A stretch of 64,000 nucleotides of DNA from Agrobacterium tumefaciens (GTDB taxonomy: Bacteria > Pseudomonadota > Alphaproteobacteria > Rhizobiales > Rhizobiaceae), in the NCBI RefSeq assembly GCF_005221385.1, contig NZ_CP039903.1, forward strand, positions 1,116,001 to 1,180,000, read 5' to 3'. Made by a program: the position numbers and the translations under genes. Under the pieces are notes generated by a model. That model saw nothing but the letters and a program-made list of their open reading frames with translations. It searched no databases and was not told the DNA's origin. The first letter of the stretch is position 1. Each line of letters begins with the position of its first letter. This document shows, piece by piece, positions 58,567 through 64,000 of this stretch.

Positions 58567-61500
58567 CTATTCTGCCGCCTCGACCTTGTCTTCGCGCCCG
58601 ACCAGCCGCTCTCGCAATTGCCGGGAAACGGTGAACTGGACATCCGAGAGCCGGAAATAAAGCTGTCCCGTCTCGTCATGCACGGCGATATCCACCAGAA
58701 GGCTCGCCTGCGTCAGGGATTTTATCGTCATGGAGAGGAAGAACGGCTGCCCGAAACCGAGTGCTGCAAACTGGTCAACGCGGCCGATGGCGGAAGGAAG
58801 TCCGGCATAATCGCTGCCGAGGATCAGCCACAACCACGGCGCCTGCATGAAGACATCACCGAGATAGGCATTAAACGAGGTCGTGCGAAACTGCCCTTGC
58901 ATAGCCTCTTCGACCGGCTTCAACTCGCAGGCGAGTGTGAGACCGTGATCGCCGCCGTTCAGCACCTCCCGCAGCCCCCGAAAGCTTGGGCCATGGAACA
59001 GAAGTGGACCTTCCTGCGGCGTGCCGTAAAGCGGGTAACCCAGCGGCTCGTCATCCTTGCCAAGATCGAAGGCCCCGAGACGTGGGCGAAGGCTCAGTTC
59101 GCGGCTTAATACCACGGTGCCCATATATCGGTTCTGACGTTCGGAGCCGGTCCGGCTATGAACCGAAATCGTCAGGGCATGCCTGTCACCGGCCACAGGG
59201 CACGACGCTTCCGCCGCAGGTTCGATCTGCGCTTCCAGCAGGCAGGTTTCCCCGGCCTCCAGCGTGACACCCTTCAGAACCTTGAAACCGAGCAGGGTCT
59301 CAAAACGATAGCCGGGCAACATATCTTCCGCCAACTTGACCAGCCAGCTTGCCGCTGCCGTGGCGGGAAGGACGTAACGTCCGTCGACCACATGGTCGGC
59401 GAGGAAGGGCGCAGTAGTGAGATCGACCCTGCGCTCCACGAGACGAGATGCCACCTTCGTCTTGACCGTTTTTGCGGCCCTGTAGCTGTCGCCGCCGACC
59501 AGAATTTGCGGACCATCGCCGGAACCGAACTCTTCGGCGAAGAACCGTGTCCCCGTTTTCACCGGAATGATCGCCAGCCCGCGCTCACCATAGGCCTTCT
59601 TGAGCACGTCATTGACCATGCCGCTGTCCCAAGGTCCCCAGCCGATGCTGCGCACGAAGGCATCCGGATAATGCGCCTTGAATATATGCGCGAATTTGTT
59701 CAGCGCCTCGTTCGCCATCGCATAGTCGGTCTGTCCGGCATTGCCGAAGAAGCCCGATACGGATGAGAAGAGGACCAGCTGCCTGATGGCATCCGGCTGC
59801 AGCGCCCGCATCAGATTTTGAAGGCCTCGCACCTTGGTATGGAAGACTGCGTGGAAATCCTCCCCAGTCTTTTTCTCGATACGCTTGTCCGCAAGCAGGC
59901 CCGCGCCGTGGATGATGCCGGTTATCTTGCCGAAGGTCTCTTCGACGGTGGTCACGGTGCGTTCGACATCCTTCGTATCGGCGATATCGCAGGCGAAATA
60001 GGCCGCCTTGCCGCCAAGCTGTTCGATCTTCGCCAGCGTCTGCCGAATTTGCACCGCATGGCGTACACCATTCAGCATTTTTTCGACCTTCACCGGCGTC
60101 GGCTGTTCGCCTTCGGCCTGCATCGCGGCAATCGCGGCTGCCTTCAGCGCCTCATCTCCTTCGATACCTTCTGCCCAGCTGGGCAATGGCGCGTTGATAT
60201 CGGTGCGCCCCAGGAGGGCGAAACGAACGGGACGGCGCTCCGCCAGAGCGATCACGCAATCGGCGGTGATGCCACGCGCGCCGCCGCTGACGAGAAGAAC
60301 GCTATCCGCATCGAGCGCGGTTTCCGGCTGGTCCATCGCCGGTTCGGCCTGGTTGGTAAGGGTCATGCGTGACCCGTCAGGACCACGCCCGACTTCCGCC
60401 AGTGCGGTTTGCGGGTCTTCCAGTTCTTCGATCAGGATGCCGGCAGCTTCCTCGTCGGGCAGTGCCGGATCGATGTCCACAAAGCGGCAGAAAACATCGT
60501 CCCACTCTACGGAAAGCGATTTCGACAATCCGCCGAAACTTGCGCCGATGGCGTTGAATAATCCCCTGCCAGACGTTCCGAGCGAACCGTCGCATCGGCT
60601 GGCGATGAAGAAGGAACTGCGTGCTGCCGTGCCCGTCAAACGCGGCTGAAGTACCCCAGCCAGGGTAAAGAGTGTTTCGGCCGCCTCATAGCCTGCTTCG
60701 GGGAACACATCGCCGATCGATTCCACAGCGGTTACCGGCTGCAGATGGATGAAGCCGCCAATCGGGCCTTCCGCCTGTTCGATTTCAGCGATCATGGCCT
60801 CGATAGCCACCCTGCCGCGATCCTGGAGGTTATAATCGCGCAAGCCCTCCATCGCCAGCCCGGACGATGATTGTTTTGCCGTTCTCTTGCCTTTTGCCGG
60901 TTTAGCCGGCGCGGACAGCTGAAGGCGCGCAACCTTCTCGCCCAGGGCAACGAGGCGGGAGGCCAATGCCTCACTCAGTCCCTTGCCATCATCAACAAGC
61001 AGCCAGATCCGTTCGGCACCAAGGGTCAGCGATGTCCGGTCGGGCCGGGCAAGGTCCTGACGAACCACCCGCTGACGATGGACGGAAGGGCCGGCATTGA
61101 GCGGCTGAGCAGGAAACGCGGATGCATCCTGCTCAGCCGAAGCTTTTTTTGACTGTGATATCTCCTCATCGCCGATGTCCGACAGTTTCGTTGATGTCAC
61201 CACGCCGAGACGTTGCAGGGTCACAACGGAAGCACCCGCTGCAGCTGGTGCGCTGGCGGGTGCAGTCGGTACCGCAGTTTCGGAAACGGCCGCAACAACC
61301 GGAGAAGGACCTTTGATATCGGCCAGCAATTCACCGATAGTGCGCAGGAAGAACTGCGTCATCTTGCGAATATTGCTCATGGTTTCGATGTCGAAATTCT
61401 CGTCGTTGCGGTTCTTGTCCGCATCTTCAAGAAGCCGGGTGCCGTTCGACAGCCGGTCGAACATGGCCCCGAAAATCTCCAGCCGCTTGATCGAATCGAT

Positions 61501-64000
61501 GCCGAGATCGGCCTCAAGGTCCATCTGGTCGCCGATCATATCGACCGGATAACCCGTGCGCTCGCTGACGATGTCAGTCAGTTCGCGGATCAGCCGCTCT
61601 TCGGTGATACCTTCAAGCACCGCAATTCTTGCCTGATCCTCGGCGCTGAGTGCCGGGGCCAAAACAACCGGCGCCACGGCAACAGCAACGGCTGAGTTTC
61701 CTTTGACGGCCACCAGCAATTCATCGACCGTGCGCAGGAAGAACTGCGTCATCTTGCGGATATTGCTCATGGTTTCGATGTCGAAATTCTCGTCGTTGCG
61801 GTTCTTGTCCGCATCTTCAAGAAGCCGGGTGCCGTTCGACAGCCGGTCGAACATGGCCCCGAAAATCTCCAGCCGCTTGATCGAGTCGATCCCGAGATCG
61901 GCCTCAAGGTCCATCTGGTCGCCGATCATATCGACCGGATAACCCGTGCGCTCGCTGACGATATCCGTCAACTCGCGGATCAGTCGCTCTTCGGTAATGC
62001 CTTCGAGAACAGCGATCCTCGCCTGATCCTCGTCGCTGAGAGCAGGAGCCGGTGCGGCGGGTGCCGGCGTCTGCGGCACGGTTATCTGCGGTGCGGCCAT
62101 CACCGGCATCACCGGTTTCGGCGCGGCTATGGAGACGATCGGTGCTGAAGCTGCCCTATCGGCAGCCTTGGGTGTAGCCAATGGCGCCGGCGCGAAACTC
62201 TCCTGCCGCGTTACCGCAACCGGCTGCGCCGGTTTCGGCATGTCCAGCATATTGGGAATGTAGGCGGGGGAATGCGGCAGGTTACGAACCACCTCGCCGC
62301 TGATCAGGGACATCTGGTTGTCGAAATAGCGCTCATGATTGAGGTGGTAGAGTTCCTGATTGCGCTCCAGCAATTGCAGGCTACGCGCAAGGCTCGCGGT
62401 CATGTTTTCCATCTGCGGATGACCGTGGAATTTTTCCAGAAGGTTATGCTGCTTGCTGACCAGAGACCCCAGCATATTGATATATTCGCTCTGGTTGGTC
62501 TGGAACTGCTGGTGAAGCTGGCTGAGCAGATTCTGGCTTTCGATCTGCCTGTCCATCTGGTCCGGCTTCGACATATTTTCGGATTGGCTGGTCATCGCTA
62601 TCTCGATCCTGTCAGTGTCATGGGAGGGCTGAATGGAGGAGGACAAAGGGGGAAAGGAAGGAAGAGGTTTCGCAATCGGCGCAAAAGCCTCGGCCACCTC
62701 AACAGGTCGAGGTGCGGCGCGAACGACCGGAGAAGCGGCCGATTCAGGCGAGCCTGCGACACGCTGGGCGATGAACTTCTCCACCACGGCCGTATCATGC
62801 CGTAGCGCGTGCTCGCGCCGCGCGCGGTTTTTCTCGGTCAGATAAAAGCCGCCCTGCAGCCTGAAGCTGGTGGCCGGCTTCACCGATCGATCCTCCAGCG
62901 GGCGCGGGCGGGCATAAGGGTCGGCTTCGGCAAGAGCCACACCTTCCACCACCAGTTTTGCCAGTGCCCGGCGGAATTGCAGTGCTTCCTCGCCATTGGC
63001 GCTCGGGTTGAGCGAAACCACCGCATGCGGTTTGCCCTTGAGTATGTCACCGGTCAGTTTACCGAGAATGCCTTTCGGGCCGATCTCGACGAACAGATAA
63101 CCGCCATCGGCGTGCAGTCGCTCGATCATGTCCCGGAACCGCACGGGCTGCACCAGCTGCTCGACAAGCGCATCACCATAAAGCGCGGGGTCGCTACCAT
63201 AAGGTTCCGCCGTCGCGCTTGAATAAAGCGCGCAACTTGGCTGCGAGAATTCAATTCCGGCAATTCCGTCCCGGAACGGATCCGCCGCATGTCTGACGTA
63301 AGATGTGTGAAAGGCCGTCGAAACCGGAAGCGTCTGGCAACGGCGGCCACGTTCGGTAAGCCAGGCCTGGGCGCGGGCAATCGCCTCCGTGGCACCGCCG
63401 AACACCAGCTGCTCCGGTGCGTTATCATTGGCGATCACGATATCCGGCACGGCCGCCAGCAATTCCGCCGCATCCTCACGGCGCATCTGTGCCGCGAGCA
63501 TCGCGCCGGGATCGCTAAGCCCACTCGGAGTTTCGACAGCCCGGCCACGGGCAAGCGATGCCCGGTGAAAATCCGCATCCGAAAGCACGCCTGCCGCCCA
63601 CAAAGCTGTAAGTTCGCCATAGCTATGCCCAGCAACAAAATCGGGGGTGAAGCCAAGCCGTTTCAGCAGCTGGAAATAACCGGCGCTCACCGCGCCGATA
63701 GCCGGCTGCGCATTGGCGGTACGGGTAAGTTCACGGGCCTGCCGCATGGTCTCTTCGTCGGAAAAGGCCGGTGGCGGATAAATCACACCCGAAAGGGCGG
63801 GCTGGCCCGCCTCTATAGCCACGGCATCCGCGGCCTCTACGGCATGGCGCAGCTCCGGGTAATCGACCGCGACCCCCGACCCCATATTGACATATTGCGC
63901 GCCCTGCCCCGGAAAAAGCGCGACGATACGGCCTGCCACAGGTGCGGCCTCAGGCTTGTAATACATTCCGGCCGGATGCTCGAAACCCTGATCGGGACTG
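58567..64000 (-). CDS. PfaA-like megasynthase subunit, 5' end beyond window (AT-ACP-ACP-KR-DH visible)
   Basis: Partial gene. The reading frame stays open through 63967-64000 to the edge, and the first ATG (63966) lies inside a KS-AT junction, so the true start and a KS domain are expected upstream. Visible order: AT (LFPGQGAQYVNMG; GHSYGELTALWAAG), a helical Gln/Asn/Leu-rich region (about 62300-62590), Ala/Pro linker, two ACPs each with LGIDSIKR, KR (SGGARGITADCVIAL; SSVSGFFGNAGQTDYAMAN), and a PKS-type DH (FLADHVVDGRYVLPATAA). It builds and partly processes the chain. No phosphopantetheinyl transferase gene is in the window. Confidence 0.93.
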   Translation of the reverse strand, partial: SPDQGFEHPAGMYYKPEAAPVAGRIVALFPGQGAQYVNMGSGVAVDYPELRHAVEAADAVAIEAGQPALSGVIYPPPAFSDEETMRQARELTRTANAQPAIGAVSAGYFQLLKRLGFTPDFVAGHSYGELTALWAAGVLSDADFHRASLARGRAVETPSGLSDPGAMLAAQMRREDAAELLAAVPDIVIANDNAPEQLVFGGATEAIARAQAWLTERGRRCQTLPVSTAFHTSYVRHAADPFRDGIAGIEFSQPSCALYSSATAEPYGSDPALYGDALVEQLVQPVRFRDMIERLHADGGYLFVEIGPKGILGKLTGDILKGKPHAVVSLNPSANGEEALQFRRALAKLVVEGVALAEADPYARPRPLEDRSVKPATSFRLQGGFYLTEKNRARREHALRHDTAVVEKFIAQRVAGSPESAASPVVRAAPRPVEVAEAFAPIAKPLPSFPPLSSSIQPSHDTDRIEIAMTSQSENMSKPDQMDRQIESQNLLSQLHQQFQTNQSEYINMLGSLVSKQHNLLEKFHGHPQMENMTASLARSLQLLERNQELYHLNHERYFDNQMSLISGEVVRNLPHSPAYIPNMLDMPKPAQPVAVTRQESFAPAPLATPKAADRAASAPIVSIAAPKPVMPVMAAPQITVPQTPAPAAPAPALSDEDQARIAVLEGITEERLIRELTDIVSERTGYPVDMIGDQMDLEADLGIDSIKRLEIFGAMFDRLSNGTRLLEDADKNRNDENFDIETMSNIRKMTQFFLRTVDELLVAVKGNSAVAVAVAPVVLAPALSAEDQARIAVLEGITEERLIRELTDIVSERTGYPVDMIGDQMDLEADLGIDSIKRLEIFGAMFDRLSNGTRLLEDADKNRNDENFDIETMSNIRKMTQFFLRTIGELLADIKGPSPVVAAVSETAVPTAPASAPAAAGASVVTLQRLGVVTSTKLSDIGDEEISQSKKASAEQDASAFPAQPLNAGPSVHRQRVVRQDLARPDRTSLTLGAERIWLLVDDGKGLSEALASRLVALGEKVARLQLSAPAKPAKGKRTAKQSSSGLAMEGLRDYNLQDRGRVAIEAMIAEIEQAEGPIGGFIHLQPVTAVESIGDVFPEAGYEAAETLFTLAGVLQPRLTGTAARSSFFIASRCDGSLGTSGRGLFNAIGASFGGLSKSLSVEWDDVFCRFVDIDPALPDEEAAGILIEELEDPQTALAEVGRGPDGSRMTLTNQAEPAMDQPETALDADSVLLVSGGARGITADCVIALAERRPVRFALLGRTDINAPLPSWAEGIEGDEALKAAAIAAMQAEGEQPTPVKVEKMLNGVRHAVQIRQTLAKIEQLGGKAAYFACDIADTKDVERTVTTVEETFGKITGIIHGAGLLADKRIEKKTGEDFHAVFHTKVRGLQNLMRALQPDAIRQLVLFSSVSGFFGNAGQTDYAMANEALNKFAHIFKAHYPDAFVRSIGWGPWDSGMVNDVLKKAYGERGLAIIPVKTGTRFFAEEFGSGDGPQILVGGDSYRAAKTVKTKVASRLVERRVDLTTAPFLADHVVDGRYVLPATAAASWLVKLAEDMLPGYRFETLLGFKVLKGVTLEAGETCLLEAQIEPAAEASCPVAGDRHALTISVHSRTGSERQNRYMGTVVLSRELSLRPRLGAFDLGKDDEPLGYPLYGTPQEGPLLFHGPSFRGLREVLNGGDHGLTLACELKPVEEAMQGQFRTTSFNAYLGDVFMQAPWLWLILGSDYAGLPSAIGRVDQFAALGFGQPFFLSMTIKSLTQASLLVDIAVHDETGQLYFRLSDVQFTVSRQLRERLVGREDKVEAAE
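61318..61660 (-). repeat. ACP repeat, downstream copy
   Basis: Nearly identical to 61708-62050, with a period of 390 bases (130 codons, in frame). Encodes the second ACP in protein order. Confidence 0.9.
61708..62050 (-). repeat. ACP repeat, upstream copy
   Basis: Encodes the first ACP in protein order. The stretch from GTGCGCAGGAAGAACTGCGT on differs from the other copy by only a few bases over more than 200. Confidence 0.9.

Noticed and set aside
49220..64000. Interpretation as an EPA/DHA-type PUFA synthase or heterocyst-glycolipid-type synthase
   Set aside because: The subunits are of that superfamily, but a coupled aminotransferase and thioester reductase are not part of EPA/DHA systems, so an aminated product is favoured. 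Not fully excluded without the 5' part.

Overview
This window reads as chromosomal DNA of an alphaproteobacterium of the Rhizobiaceae, most likely the Agrobacterium/Rhizobium group. The evidence is gene content and order: dusB(nifR3)-ntrB-ntrC-ntrY-ntrX-trkA-hfq-hflX, a fused ispDF, cysG-DUF2849-cysI-DUF934, an ATP12 chaperone gene, a gcvTHP operon behind a glycine riboswitch, and a rhizobial palindromic intergenic repeat. The species call is inference from recall of synteny, not from a search.

Positions 1-13.8 kb hold housekeeping genes: a P-loop kinase-like gene, a RatA/COQ10-like gene, pncC and ispDF facing them, then the nitrogen-regulation block, K+ uptake regulator trkA, hfq and hflX. 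Positions 13.8-20.7 kb hold mazG, a deaminase, and a sulfite-reduction block ending in a ferredoxin-NADP reductase. Positions 20.8-31.6 kb hold secreted and stress functions, including an ECF sigma/anti-sigma/fasciclin set, gcvTHP with its tandem riboswitch, and a periplasmic copper-handling YcnI-PCuAC fusion. Positions 31.8-41.2 kb hold crcB, an RluA-type pseudouridine synthase, a HAD phosphatase, the ATP12 chaperone, RidA behind three palindromes, S-formylglutathione hydrolase, a 1-Cys peroxiredoxin, a GST and several unknowns.

From about 41.4 kb the content looks accessory. On the minus strand lie an L,D-transpeptidase lipoprotein, a second glycine riboswitch with no glycine-cleavage gene behind it, a 63-codon ORF, a LysR regulator, an FtsI-like penicillin-binding protein and a UPF0126/TRIC protein of the family now associated with glycine transport. 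I propose that this is a glycine-responsive cell-wall locus. Next comes a complete 2155-bp insertion sequence with a 5-bp target duplication and a short passenger ORF, inserted directly beside the decayed end of a related older element.

The last 15 kb (49.2-64.0 kb, minus strand, running off the right edge) is the standout. It is a tightly coupled operon encoding a polyunsaturated-fatty-acid-synthase-like megasynthase (AT-ACP-ACP-KR-DH; KS-CLF-DH-DH; FMN enoyl reductase) followed by a class III aminotransferase, an SDR and a thioester reductase. This combination matches the logic of zeamine/fabclavine polyamine assembly and suggests a long-chain amine or polyamine product, not an ordinary fatty acid.
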